A stretch of DNA of 64,000 nt from Diphasiastrum complanatum (GCA_029204225.1 CM055095.1:20203348-20267347); one strand, 5' to 3'. Numbered from the stretch's first letter, positions 1-11,586 are shown. The notes: generated from the letters alone by a model not told the origin. A program made the numbers and translations.

Positions 1-1000
1 CTATCAAACAAGCACAAAATTCTATGAAGCAAAATTACATATGCACAAGGTTAATTGGAAGTCAGAAACGGTGACGGACAATATTCCCAAAACTAGTATT
101 ATATTTCAGGAGGACATCTCAGGCGAATCCTGAAAACTTCTAATACGAGAAAATCAAAATAAGAGCACGATGCAAGAAAATTTAGCACATGGTTGAGAAT
201 TATTTGGAGGGATCGCGTGCAAGAACGAGTTCGAATACGAAGCAGAGAAGGCTAGGAAGCCAACGATACAAGGGAATGGAAAGCTCAAAGAAACAATACC
301 GAAAATTTCAAAGATGCACTATACAGGAATTTGAAACGTCGTCGAGTAAAATATCTCACACACGAGAGAAAGAAAATAAAGTAAAGATGGATCGAATCAG
401 GATCGGATCGGAACGAAAAGCATCCAGGATTCTGCAAAATGCAAAGCCCCAGACCAGAGTCACCGCATAACAGAAGGCCCCGCCGTCCCCGGGCCTCGCC
501 AACACGCCCCAGAAGGATCGAGATTCGAGGCCGCTTACGTAATTCACCCTTCTTGGTTTCCAATGAACGGGAGTCTCTAAAAATTGGGACCAAGGAAACT
601 TTGGATGCCAAGGTAACCAACTTAGCCACCCTATGCGGCTTGGAAGTGATCACTAATATTTTCTTTTTTCTGACACGATATGAAAGGCCTTCTACGGAGG
701 CTGGTAGCCCAAGGTGGAAGACCCTTCCGAAGGCGAAACAGCCGAAGAGGTTCTTCCCTGGCAAGAAAATATTTTGTACCCTTTTTGAAGCTTTTGTTTG
801 TTATAAAAAAAAATTTGATGCACCTTTTAGGCAGAAGGTGCACATAAACGAAGGTGCATGTAAATATTTGAAAAAAAAAGGAAGCACATGAATATTGCTT
901 GAGGATGCAGTGGTGGAGTTTCTTCATTGAAAAAGGTATTTTAGGACTTGGCAATGGTCTTCTTGGTGGCTTTTGGGTGGTGCAAGGGCCGTAAAATTAC
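1..1000. other. non-coding stretch with a GC-rich, CpG-containing core (about 440-740)
   Basis: No protein family is recognisable. The core at about 440-740 is clearly richer in G+C and CpG than the AT-rich DNA around it, and opposite-strand open frames overlap there (285-764 minus, 439-891 plus), as expected of GC-rich non-coding DNA. A GC-rich block followed on the minus strand by a T- and C-rich leader could be the promoter and 5' UTR of a leftward gene whose body lies beyond the window, but this is inference only. From about 780 on, AT-rich filler with no signal. Confidence 0.2.
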
Positions 1001-1140
1001 GCGCCCCCACCCTCAAATCTTAGGAAGGCTTGAGGCCACGTAATGCCAACTTTGAATTTTCATCATCATTATTTGACAATGGATTTTCAATGACATGGCA
1101 TAACACATGAAAAAAGTTCCATTTAATAGTATCCAAAATT

Positions 1141-1460
1141 GAAAGTTTGACTTTATATCTTTACTTGAACACCACCTATGACTACCCCTCCCCCCCCCCC
1201 ACACACACACACTCACACTAAGAAATATGACTTTATATCTCCACCTAGCCCACTCGACACACCTGCAAGTTTGACTTTATATCTCTACTTGAGCACCACC
1301 TATGACCCCACCCCACCCCATCCCACCCAACCTACCCCACACACTTACACACCTATAACCCCACCCCTCTCCACTCCACACACTCTATCTCTAAAAGTGG
1401 GACAGAACCACCTATGGCTTGTCTCTTTCTCTCCTCTCTCTCTCTCTCCCCCCAAGTGTG
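1141..1460. repeat. degenerate direct repeat and C-rich low-complexity DNA
   Basis: A segment of about 48 bases at 1141-1188 recurs at 1265-1312 with few changes, and its core GACTTTATAT also starts a partial copy at 1229. Between and after the copies lie poly-C, (CA)n and CCCCAC-rich runs, ending in a CT-rich stretch near 1430-1450. Open frames here reflect composition, not coding. Confidence 0.6.
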
Positions 1461-1712
1461 GGGAGAACTTATGATCTCCAACTCCATGCGAGGACAAGGA
1501 CCAACTTTGTTTCATGTCATTTTTTTATGACTTATGAAATTTTAAGCAACTTTATGGAAGCCCTTGAATATCTTTCTGACTCCAAGCCATATTGATACAT
1601 TTCCCCAATTGAATCCACTTGTCAAATACAAAGGTGCACCTCAAGGAATTCCTTTACGTGTACTTTTAAGTGACCACAATCTTTGGATATCTATTTTTCT
1701 AAAGAGTGAGTA

Positions 1713-1716
<4 letters not shown>

Positions 1717-1779
<63 letters not shown>
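1717..1779. repeat. (TC)n microsatellite
   Basis: Pure TC dinucleotide run of about 31 units. No interruption is visible. Confidence 0.97.
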
Positions 1780-1781
<2 letters not shown>

Positions 1782-1860
1782 CAAGGATTATTTCATTACC
1801 ACAATAAAACTGATGACCAATGTGCAACTACGTGTTAATATGGAGTTGAGTGTCTAACAC

Positions 1861-2332
1861 TAACCTTGCATCAAGTGAATCTCATGCAGATTGTAGTATG
1901 CCATGTGGATGTCAAACACACACAAAAAAATGAGCACTTTAGCATAAGGGGAGGAAATACTTGAATGAATGATATACTTATAGGATAAAGTGTTGAGGTG
2001 GAGGCCTTCACCCATAAGGGCCTTGTCCGAGGATAGAGCTTGAGGGTAGGGCTTCAAGAACAAAAGCCCCTTGTCTTGGAATCTTATTGAACATAAAGAC
2101 CATCTAGGGGGTAATGCCATGCCTAGGCAAACTCGAGAAGTGTTTACAAAATTTGAATATTTGTGGATTCAATCTGGCATTGCGACTTGGCAATCTCTAT
2201 TTTCCCAACTAATTCAACCAATTTCCATATAGTTGCACTCAACATAGTTAAATTTAGAAAAAAAACCATTTCGTTGCAAGCCTTCAAAAACAAAACATTC
2301 CTACCTTTACCATATAAATATGCTCACACATA

Positions 2333-2399
<67 letters not shown>

Positions 2400-2990
2400 A
2401 CGCATGACGCACGTGTCCATGTCTTGCAATTATTTTGAATTGGCAAACTTATGTAGTAGATAGTTTTTTAATTGTGGGCGAGCATGCATGCATGTGTGCG
2501 TGTGTGTGTGGGTGTGTGTGGGTGTGCATGCATTGTTGATCCACGCTATATTTTTTGATGTGGCAAGAAAATGGACTAGTTTATGTGTGTTTGAAGGCAA
2601 ATTGTAGTGCAGGTCTTGTGATTGAGCCATGATAGGCCAATATTTCCTAAAATGTGCACATAAACACACATTATTGAGCATAAAAAAGATTATATAATTG
2701 TATTGGGCCCATGAATGTTTTTAAAGATCATAATTTTTAGGTTCCATCTAAATGGCTTTGTATTTTAGTTTTATCCATGAGGACTAGCAAGCTTTTGTCC
2801 ATGAGGGATGTCTATTTCTAAGTCTAAAGGTTACATCCATGCATATTTGTAGGAAGTAATCAAATCTAATTATCATGTCCTACATCGTGGTGGTCCCTAA
2901 CTCAATATGAACCATCCATTTATGACACACATTATGTGGTAGATTTGGTTTTGGGAATGAGCACATATTACCACACATACAATATAACAT
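1861..2990. other. no gene seen
   Basis: Apart from the TG microsatellites I see no coding family, RNA gene or clear repeat. The open frames are short and have no recognisable motifs. Confidence 0.5.
2335..2530. repeat. (TG)n microsatellites
   Basis: A pure TG run at 2335-2396 is followed after about 100 bases by a second, interrupted TG/CATG-rich run (about 2485-2530). Confidence 0.95.
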
Positions 2991-3282
2991 GCTGATGTGG
3001 GGGGGAAGGCCCTGCCAAGGGCCTTCCTTGTTGGGAGGGCCCTTGCCCGAGGGCGGGAGCCCGAGGGTAGGCCTCGACCAGCAAGGAAGGCCCGAGGGCT
3101 TCGGACCTTCCCCTACGTTTTTTTTTTGGCTGTACGGTACGGCCGTACAGTCGTACGTGTGGACTAGTTTTTTTTTTTTTTTTTTTTCGATTTTTTGCCG
3201 TTTTTTTTTTCACAAATTTTTTTACGTTTGTGGTGGAATGTGGATGTGGACAGCCAATGACAAGCTGCCACATAGCACATGC

Positions 3283-3415
3283 ACATTCCACCGGAGAGAG
3301 GAGAGAGAACGTGCATTCCACCGGAGAGAGAACGTGCATTCCACCTGAGAGGAGAGAGAAAGTGAATTCCACTGGAGAGAGGAAAGAGAATGACAGATTC
3401 ATAGGAGAGAGAAAA
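3283..3415. repeat. purine-rich minisatellite
   Basis: About five degenerate units of roughly 26-32 bp, each built on ATTCCACCGGAGAGAG plus a GAGAGAA run. It is present only in the first copy of the surrounding duplication; the second copy jumps from the first ATTCCATCGGAG directly to the shared end. Confidence 0.75.
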
Positions 3416-3473
3416 TTGGATGGACATTATGCTCCTGGAGGTGGTCCCAAAATACAAAGGACACCTGAGCACA

Positions 3474-3612
3474 AGGCATTACGTGGGGGGCAAGGCCCTG
3501 CCTAAGGGCCTTCCTTGTTGGGAGGGCCCTTGCCCGAGGGCGAGAGCCCGAGGACAGGCCCCGACCAGCAAGGAAGTCCCGAGGGCTTCGGGCCTTCCCC
3601 TACGTAATGCCA
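3474..3612. mobile_element. foldback / MITE-like element with imperfect terminal inverted repeats
   Basis: The left end begins GGCATTACGTGGGG and the right end closes CCCCTACGTAATGCC, which are reverse complements with one change. Complementarity continues inward for about 45 bp (shared AAGGCCC and CTTCCTTG blocks), so the whole segment can fold into one long GC-rich hairpin with smaller hairpins inside. It has no coding capacity. A more decayed relative, in which the outer GGCATTACGT is lost on the left, sits at about 2994-3117. GGCATTACGT also occurs at 3857-3866, so it may be a target motif instead of an element end. Confidence 0.5.
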
Positions 3613-4136
3613 TTGTGCGAAGGTTTTTTTTTTTTTTTTTTTCTCGTTTTTTGGCCGTACCGTACGGTGGTACGGCCGTACGCGTGGACCAGTTTTTTTT
3701 TTATTTTTTGCTGTTTTTTTTTGCAAATTTTTTTACGTTTGTGGTGGAATGTGGATGTGGACAGCCAATGACGGACTGCCACATAGCACATGCACATTCC
3801 ATCGGAGTATGCTCCTGGAGGTGGTCCCAAAATACAAAGGACACTTGAGCACAAGGCATTACGTAGCATGAAAGGCCATACATGACACATGGCTCCAAGA
3901 TGTCACGACATGAGGAAATATAGCATGTTCTCATATAATATGAATTTATCTCTTACCCAGCTTTCTCATTGGCCTTGACTAGTAGATATTTAAAAAGGAG
4001 TTGAGAAGAAAGTAAAAAATGCACATATTTGTAAAGACCATTATTAGATGAGCAAATGACAACATTATGCATGGACGAGTACATGACATTATCAAAGAAA
4101 AAATGCATGGTACATGAAATATATACGTGGGTATAA

Positions 4137-4141
4137 TTATT

Positions 4142-4173
<32 letters not shown>

Positions 4174-4187
4174 GTGTGTGTGTGTGT
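4137..4187. repeat. (TTG)n then (TG)n microsatellite
   Basis: About ten TTG units run into a TG tract. Nothing coding is seen between 3880 and 4657. Confidence 0.9.
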
Positions 4188-4657
4188 GTAAGTCCAGATG
4201 TATAGAACTAGACATCTATGCATGATAAGTAGTTTCATGCTCATGGTTAACAAGCAAGCCACATGGCCCTGGCCCTTTGTTATTATGTTACCACATTACT
4301 TGATGTATTAGTTTGAACTACTCTTTAGTTTTTAATAGCAATGCACAATTTTAGAATATATGATTTTTTTAAAATCATGTCTGAACACGATGACATTTGT
4401 CTTGGGACTTTGACCTGAAAAAGATTAATCTTTTTTGGTGTTTTTTAATGGTTCTAGTTTTAGGCCAAAATCATGAATTTTTTAATAAATCTCTAGATTT
4501 TGTTTTAAAAAAAAAACCAAAAAATGCATATTCTAAATAAAGAACTACAACTTTTTTGTTGCAAACTTCATAAAACCATCATAATCACAAATGAAATAAT
4601 AATTCAAGAGAACAAACGATTTTTGAAACTCAAAATCCCATTGAAATACAAAATAAC

Positions 4658-7600
4658 TTAAATTATATTTGCACATTCTTTTTTTCGAAGTACATTTTCT
4701 AAGGAATTTTCACTGATGCCTCTCAATTCAGAACTTGACATATTCTCAACACTCTTGTTTTCAGCTGATGAAGTGGAAGACCCGTCTTCTTCATCAGAGT
4801 CAACTGGCATGTCTTCCTCAGAATCTGCGTCTAATGGTGACAAAAAACCTTGTAAATCAGCTTTTCTCTATTGATGACGAGTGGAGGATAATGGTTTTTC
4901 AAGTAATCCAAGTCGTTCTTTCAATATAGATATTGTTGACTTTCGTAGATAATTGGTCATTGTTAATTCAAAATTAAATGCCAAAACATCTACATCCTGT
5001 AGATTAAATCGTCGACTCTTGGTTGATTTTTTGGCAATCTCTTTCTCTTGCCTTTTGGATCTACTTGCAACATTTCGAGTTTGTACCTTCCCAAAAAAGC
5101 ATTCGTTGAAGTGGTGCGCAACCAGTGGACACGTAGTACTTTTGTTTGATTGCTATTTTGAATAAAACCAAGTACTTTGGCAATCCAAAATAGATGTCTT
5201 TCATTGTTTTCTGAAGCTAGAAGTGCAACAAGGCTTCCAATTTGGATTTCATTCAAATTACCGTGCCATTTTATTTTTGCAGCTTTTACACTTTGCCTAT
5301 TCTTCCTTGAGCCCACATAAATTTCGTGTTCCTCACCTTGCACAAGTTGTAGGAAATCATTATCTCGAGGAAGATCTGAAGGTTCGACAGTCGTAGTTGA
5401 TGTTCCTAATTTATGAGGCCAATAAAATTCATCAGTTGTTGATGTATGTTTGAGATTGAGCAAACTGATTTTGTGTTCTTCGAAAAAGTCCATCCACCAA
5501 TGTTGATCAAACTCATCAAAAAAATGATAAGCTGCCGAATACTTGATTCCAAAAAATTTAACGAGACGAATGGATCAATCTCACGATGTTCTCTTTGCGC
5601 CTTTTGTTCTTCTAGCAAGGACTTCAAGGGAGACAACACAACAAGCTTGATTTGAGTCGATGTAATGTTAAGCAAAAATCGAACTCCTTCAAGAGGTAGC
5701 CACGAAACTGAATTTGAAAATAGTTTGCCCCATAATAATATAATGTCTGATTTGTTACATTTGATTTTAAACTGGTGCTGAAAGCTAATATCATTAATAT
5801 TAGCTACGCATCGCTCTATTTCGTTGGACGCCTTAACATAATCACAAAAATCATTTGTGTGTCTGATTAATGACACGTTTGGCTTTGGCACATACGATTC
5901 CTCAACAATGCTTTGAAGCACTGGTAATGAAAATGCTTTCTTGCGTCTCAACCTCTTAGAAAAGCAACTAAACATTTGATCAATTTGATCGTGGGTATGT
6001 CCTACCAACAAAAATCCTATTTTTACTTTTTTGAAAAAAAATTCCTCCACTAGCATAGACAAGTATGCCAAAACAGTTTGATTTTTATTTTCCCTAGCAG
6101 TGTTGTCAAGCTGCAAATAAATTAGTTCTAGAAGATTTTCACCAAATTCGCAAATTATCTTATGTACAGTGGTGATCGTCAAATTTGGATCATTTCGAAC
6201 ATTGGGATAATTAAAAAAGACCTTGGACTCCAAAGTGCCATTAAACACAAGTGCTCCAACGAGATGAACCTGAATAAAATCTGCCTCGTTCAAATTTTTG
6301 GGCACTCTGACAAAATGAGGCAACATTGTTTTCTTCTGATTCATGCCATCAATAACAAGTCCCAAATATTTTTGTGGACATTTCAAACATTTCTTTCGAT
6401 GTTTGGCCAACTTTTATCTTTCAACTGTTTGTTGATCTTTGTGCAGTTGAAGAGCTTTTGCAGCATCCACTGAAAATACAATGATTCACTTATTCATAAG
6501 AATAAAGATCATACCATAATGGTGTTCAAAAAGACTGCAACATAAATTTTTTCAAAACAAAAAGTACTAAAATGAAAGACAAATTTGATTAATATTTACC
6601 TTTCTCGTCAGTGGTCTTTGCAAGTTGTTTTGCAGACTTTAACAACTAGCAAGTGGAGCATACTGTCATTCGTGATTTTTTGGGAATCTTTACCAGTCCA
6701 AAATCTCTTTTCCAAATTCTAAGAAAATATGAGTAACTCAAATAGGGAACATTTTTTGTTTTTGCAAATTCTTTGTACATAAAAAATATTTCTAATTTTG
6801 TAAAATTATCCGGCAAGTGAGAATATAAGGAATTAGGCAATTTTTCTCTGTGCCTATGAAATGCTTTAGCCAAGCAGTTGCATTTAAAGCATCTGAGAAA
6901 ATAGTTCGACCATGTAAGGATCCCCGTAATGTTGGGTTTTTCTGAAGTCGTGCATGCATTCGTTGAAGCCGTGAGTTTTCGATTGCGTGAACTGCTTTGT
7001 AAGCTTTGCGACAAACCTCCAAAGCATTTAAAAAATACAAAAATGAGTTTTTGTCCGGCCTCATTGTTGCACACAAATAGTAATTTCTCTCATCCTTACT
7101 TCGTAAAAAGAATTTTGATCCTAATTCTTCAATTTCTCTGATACTCAACTTTTGCAAACAACAGGATGAGCAGCAAATAATATTTCGTACCTTTCGAATA
7201 TGAGATTTTGTAATCAACTGTTTTTTATCATTCGTTAAATTAGGTGAGGATTTCGTTAAATCGTTAAATCTCTCTTATATTTTTCTTTTTGTTTAGAATC
7301 TGATCTATAAATTAAACTTATAACACTAGTAGGTGCTTGAACTGGTTGAGAATGTGTTGGAGTTTCATGACTGAGAATTCTGGCTCCAACCTCCAAATGT
7401 TCTGGACCCTCAGAAGGCTCTAAATTTTCAACGAATATAGCCCTTTTAGATTTAACACGAAGAACATCACTTTGAGAAGGTCTTCTATGAACATGAGAAA
7501 AGCTTGAACGCCGCGGATCAACAGACTTACGTGGATCTGTTGATTTACTAGAATCAGTAGCTGAGTGAATTGAAGCTTTTGACTTATCACTCAATGATTC

Positions 7601-7858
7601 AACTTGTTCAAAAGAACAATGTTCTAGTTGTGTCGAGCCTGTATCTGAAGAGGAAGACGAGGTCGAAAGATTTGATACAAGCTGACTTACAGGCGTCATT
7701 TCTTGAATAGTACTTGCTTGAGAAATTTCAAATGATGAACGGGTAAATGATGACGATGCCACATCATTTACCAAAACAAGTTCAGATTCAGGAGTGGCTT
7801 CATAAAAAAAGGCTTTCATTGGGAATGTCAGATGAAGATGTTGCACTTGTTGCAACAT
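4658..7858 (-). pseudogene. decayed gene with a DUF7869-type, transposase-like domain
   Basis: Reading leftward. 7858-7256: Ser-rich N-terminal segment of about 200 aa, no known motif. 7217-6792: Cys-rich start (CCSSCC) and the segment NALEVCRKAY that precedes DUF7869 in this family. 7074-6646: FLRIWKRDFG, then VKIPKKSR and VCSTC. 6410-5406: core with LVIDGMNQKKT, LQLDNTARENKN and VGHTHDQIDQMFS. 5493-4990: a BAH-like strand pattern (VALLASENNERHLFWIAKVL). 4843-4658: acidic tail. IDGMDQ, LDN.ARENKN and VGHTHEDIDQ are what I know as hallmarks of DUF7869 proteins; their spaced acidic residues suggest an RNase H-like transposase fold, which is inference. The gene is broken: frameshifts near 7220-7256, 6845 and 5490, an in-frame TAG at 6646-6648, and an in-frame TAA just before 6410. 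One clear intron (6470-6599) remains. It stands divergently to the gene at 9262-13104. Confidence 0.7.
6470..6599 (-). other. intron in the DUF7869-type gene
   Basis: On the minus strand the donor reads AAAG|GTAAATATT at 6599 and the acceptor TATTTTCAG|TGG at 6470. Splicing joins ...TTDEKG to VDAAKALQ in one frame, which fits the family order (VCSTC segment before, IDGM segment after). A genuine spliceosomal intron means this copy is not a processed retrocopy. Confidence 0.7.
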
Positions 7859-8160
7859 ATTGAGTTACAACTACTGGAATAGAAGAGGTAGAACTACTTG
7901 ATATTGTAACCTCAAAAAAATTTTTAACTATGTACTTATGCTAAGCATAGAATCGTTCAAATAGTTAACACCACACTAAATGTGCCCCTCAAACATAACT
8001 GCAATCTATGCTGGTCATAGAACAAATAAAAACCTATGCGAACCTCAATAGACGTATACAGAAAAACCAACTAAATGCAAATAAGCAACAAGCCTAAAAA
8101 GTAGCTGGTTAATAAAAATTTTCGACGGCTACCATGCCTTGAATACTGTTTGGCAGCATT

Positions 8161-8213
8161 CGTAGGGTTAGGGTTAGGTTTAGGATTAGGTTTAGGGTTA
8201 GGGTTAGGTTTGG
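8161..8213. repeat. interstitial telomere-like tract
   Basis: About eight degenerate units mixing TTAGGG, TTTAGG and TTAGGT. TTTAGGG is the usual plant telomere unit, so this resembles a short diverged telomeric insertion. A small GC-rich patch of unknown nature follows at about 8214-8300. Confidence 0.7.
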
Positions 8214-8619
8214 ACTATCCCGGCTAATACTCATGGTCGGCGTGGGGTGAGGTGAGTCGCGGGAACTCGGTCCCGAAGTAAGCTGGAGGACTGGCGTGAG
8301 ACGAGGGTATTGAAAAAAAAAATTATTTAAGGACCATAGTCCAAGCATAACTCGCCTCATTTGCGAATTCAGAAGCCCACATGCTGCCAGAGCAATCGCT
8401 GCGACCAAGTCACGGCATTCTATAAAATTTCGCATACGTTCTCGCTTCCAGATTTCTTGATGATAAGATTATTGTCATTTTTTAACTTTGCTCTATGCTT
8501 AGCATGGGGGGGTATTAAATTCTTGCATTAAAAAATATTCATATTTTAATTTGTATTCATCTTCTTAGAACATGGGTAACCTATGCTCAGCATAGGTGCC
8601 TGAACCAATCCTCTCCTCT

Positions 8620-9032
8620 AACCTATGTTGAGCATAGGCTGTGTTCGGGTCCTTAGTAACATCCTATGCTCAGCATAGGATTTTGGCGTTATTTCTTCAA
8701 TTCTAACCACATTTCGACCTATGCTGAGCATAGATTGCATCTCTGGTCCTGTTCCAACCTATGCTCAGCATAGGTTAGCAAGCAAATTGCAAAGACATCC
8801 TATGATCAACATAAGTCGTTACGCGCACGAGTAACGACCTATGCTGAGCATAGGATGTCTTCACAATTTGCTTGCTAACCTATGCTGAGCATAGGTTGGA
8901 ACAGGACCAGAGATGCAACCTATGCTTAGCATAGGTCGAAACGTGTTTAGAATTGAAAAAATAATGTCGGAATCCTATGTTGAGCATAGGATGTTACTAA
9001 GGACCCGAACACAACCTATGCTCAGCATAGGT
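8620..9032. repeat. long inverted repeat (~203-bp arms) built on the palindrome cluster
   Basis: The left arm is about 8620-8823 and the right arm about 8829-9032, with the centre in GTTACGCGCACGAGTAAC. Unique sequence between the palindromes is mirrored as well: GTGTTCGGGTCCTTAGTAAC on the left against GTTACTAAGGACCCGAACAC on the right, and TCTCTGGTCCTGTTCC against GGAACAGGACCAGAGA. The structure is therefore a true inverted duplication, with ten 17-bp dyads nested inside the arms and an eleventh just outside at 8580. Confidence 0.9.
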
Positions 9033-10192
9033 CGCTACTCGTATTTTCTTGTTTTACAACGCTTTGTCGTAGAAAAGTGATCCATTTGAGATGTTTTAGT
9101 AAGAAAATATGTTTAATCTGTAGTTTTGTTTTTTAAATTTTTTTTCACAAAATTGGCTTGTTTTATTAAAGTTTTCAGTATTTTCATTAAGATAGCGTTT
9201 TAAATTTTCCTAAAAAGTCTTTTTTCTTGCAGATTTTCAATTGTCTTTGATAATTTTCAAAATGTCGAGGATTTCTTTTAAGCTTTCGAAAAAACCTCAA
9301 GATACCTTGAAAGATGAGAAAAAATTCATGTACTACTTCACCAAAGGGGTCAACAACACAAAGCTTTCGGAGCTTTTTATTCATTTAGCTGAGAAGCCTG
9401 GCAGGGGAGACTCACAATTCAAAGTTCAAGGAAGATTGCTTGCTGATCAACCAGATGAGGATCAGGAAGAAGGTTTTGTGAATAACTTGTAAAGGAGATG
9501 GATAAGTCTCATTCTATTTTCATTCTGAACGAGACTATGATAAAGATCTAACTTTGCCAGGACGAGGCCATCAAAGCTTATTTTGATAAAGCTCTAGTTA
9601 CTTTGGTGAGTAATTATAAAACATATTTTTAATCATGTTTGTATACATTTGTTTCATGCTTAGCATAGTTGTTACTGAATATAAAATCATTTAAACTTTT
9701 AGATTTAAGCTTTTACTCATTATGTTTTAAATTTGATTTTTGTTTCTGCCGAAAGCATGAAGCAATGCTTAAAAATGGATTTAGCTGCTATTGTTGAGGG
9801 AACAGAGCTGGTCTATTCATTACGGAGGTCAAAAGGTATATCCATTAGACCTCGCAAGCCTGCTTCTACCACTGCTCATGTCACAAAACCGGCCTCTGAA
9901 AATGTTGAGGATATAACTATAGTTGTCCCTCATCCCAAAAAGAAAAGATCTCATAATATTTCTGAGTCTTCGCCCACTAGAGCTAACTCACGCCCAAAGA
10001 CCATGGCTACACATCGCCATAAGTCCATACCTTCTGTTGAAAGCAAAAAAGCCGCCACCGAACCACCTCTGTCGCTACCTGGTGCATCCATCCGCCCATT
10101 AACAAACAGCTCTGAACTTGTCAAATTAAGAGAGGATATCCACAAAACAAAAAAAAATAAAAGAAACAACTTTGATTTTAGACATAAATCAA

Positions 10193-10618
10193 TGTGATAG
10201 GCCACTTGTAGACCCAATAATAGGAGACATGCCAATGAAAGTTAGAGAGCCTAATGAAACACATGTACATAATTTAAAAATAAAATTTAAAGGTCATACA
10301 TAGGCCATAGTTACTCCCTTTGTTGTTTTGGTTGATCCCAACGAATGCAACAATGATGCAAATTTTGATTTTTCTTTATTAGATTCATATCATTTTTTTG
10401 TTCTTGGGGAGATACACAGCTTATAAGCTCGAAAACAATTATCTCAAGAGTATCCCCATATCCCAAGCTTTCGAACTGTGAGTGCCATTGCATTTGCTGG
10501 TTTGATAGTGGAAGAAGCAAAATTATTGGCTTGGGACCACAATATTGACCAGGACTACCGGATGAAGATGACCGTGATACAAAGAATTCGTTTTTTTTTC
10601 ACAAAGAATACATGAGAG
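10193..10618 (+). pseudogene. ParB/sulfiredoxin-like domain inside the rightward gene
   Basis: In one frame broken by two stops I read DINQCDRPLVDPIIGD, then VTPFVVLVDPNE, FFVLGEIHS, a stop, ARKQLSQEYPHIPSF, AFAGLIVEEAKLLAWDHN and DYRMKMTVIQRIRFFF. In ParB-fold domains a G-x-H/R-R/S turn is followed by a helix with conserved Ala, a strand, then a helix ending in an (A/H)EN...R..(M/L)(T/S) motif. The order LGEIHS, ARKQL, LAWDHN, R.KMT fits that. Bacterial ParB domains bind CTP or act as nucleases in partition systems and phage modification cassettes; no such activity is claimed here. The assignment is by eye only. Confidence 0.4.
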
Positions 10619-11586
10619 TCTCCAAAGCAGGAGATGTGATTTAACTTGAGTTAAAAGCACTATGTGCTCAAGAGACAGGCCTACCTTTTGATTCAAAAAA
10701 TCCTACGCAGAGCCTTACAAAATACGATAATTTTTTTCAGCTTGCTTTTCGTAGTGGCCAGGAAATTTGTTTGGCTATGCTCGTCATGGAATGTTCTGGT
10801 CATAATATATGTTATAATCCTTTTAAATTATTTTTATCAAACTAAAATTTTGAACTCAATTTTAATATTCGTTAACTTCTTTATCAATTAAATTTATTTT
10901 TTTTTATTTCAGGTGTGGGCCCTTGTTGATAAATTTTTTTTATAAATGAGAAACTTTTCAAATAAAAGGCCAACCTGCTCAGGGTGCCTCAAAGTCCAAA
11001 AAAAAATTGTGAGCACTCAAACTTTGAAGCCAATCCCTACTAAAATGGGAATATCAGAGTGGAAGAATATGCAAGGGATTAGCTCTTCAGAGCTAATAAT
11101 AAGTGTTCTTTCGAGAGTTGTCGATGGTCAACTTTCTCTGGCAGAAATGGGAAAAGAATTTTAGAGGTAATAGTCATAATTCAAATATTTATTTTTATGT
11201 TATATTTTTTAATAAAGTGATTTTCATAATTTGGTTGAATTTTTAACAATTATAATTTTTAAATGCAGGCACAAATTATTTATGAAAGTTTAAGAAGCCC
11301 TTGTGACAGGGTTAAATTGTCAAGATTTCAATGAGTGCCAAAGGCTTTATCCTCTGAGCAGCCGAAATGAATCCTTGAGTCCACTTTTGATTTTGTTTAA
11401 AGACATGGTATTTATTTCACCCATGCTTAGCATAGGTGCTTATTAATTGTTTCTTTTCTATATTCTATATCTCCTATGCTAAGCATAGTTTTTTCTTTAT
11501 TTAATTTTTTCTTTTTATAAGTTAAGTCTCCTGTTCTATTTTATATTTTTTGTCTCCCATGCTAAGCATAGCTTTTTCCTTTTCAG

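Larger units (their letters stand above)
2994..3870. repeat. tandem duplication of a foldback-containing unit
   Basis: Two diverged copies of the same unit lie head to tail, about 2994-3484 and 3485-3870. Each has, in order: a GC-rich foldback of about 120-140 bp, a T-rich stretch holding the palindrome GTACGGCCGTAC, a second T-rich stretch, a shared segment containing TTTGTGGTGGAATGTGGATG, and a shared end (TATGCTCCTGGAGGTGGTCC, then GCATTACGT). The first copy is longer because it carries a purine-rich minisatellite at about 3283-3415. Confidence 0.8.
7937..11571. repeat. dispersed 17-bp palindrome family (core CCTATGCTNAGCATAGG)
   Basis: I count eleven clustered copies at about 8580, 8622, 8663, 8718, 8758, 8799, 8838, 8879, 8919, 8974 and 9015, and further copies near 7937, 8494, 9656, 11421, 11473 and 11557. 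Most are perfect or near-perfect dyads with any base at the centre. They lie in the region between two divergent genes and in apparent introns of the rightward gene, not in its exons. I noticed none elsewhere in the window. Confidence 0.85.

Noticed and set aside
439-891. 150-aa plus-strand open frame
   Set aside because: Overlaps a minus-strand frame of equal length in GC-rich DNA, no motif, and ends in a poly-Lys stretch from an A-run.
8580-9031. CRISPR-like array (regular short repeats with spacers)
   Set aside because: The repeats are dyads arranged in an inverted duplication with mirrored spacers, in plant DNA with introns nearby; no cas genes.
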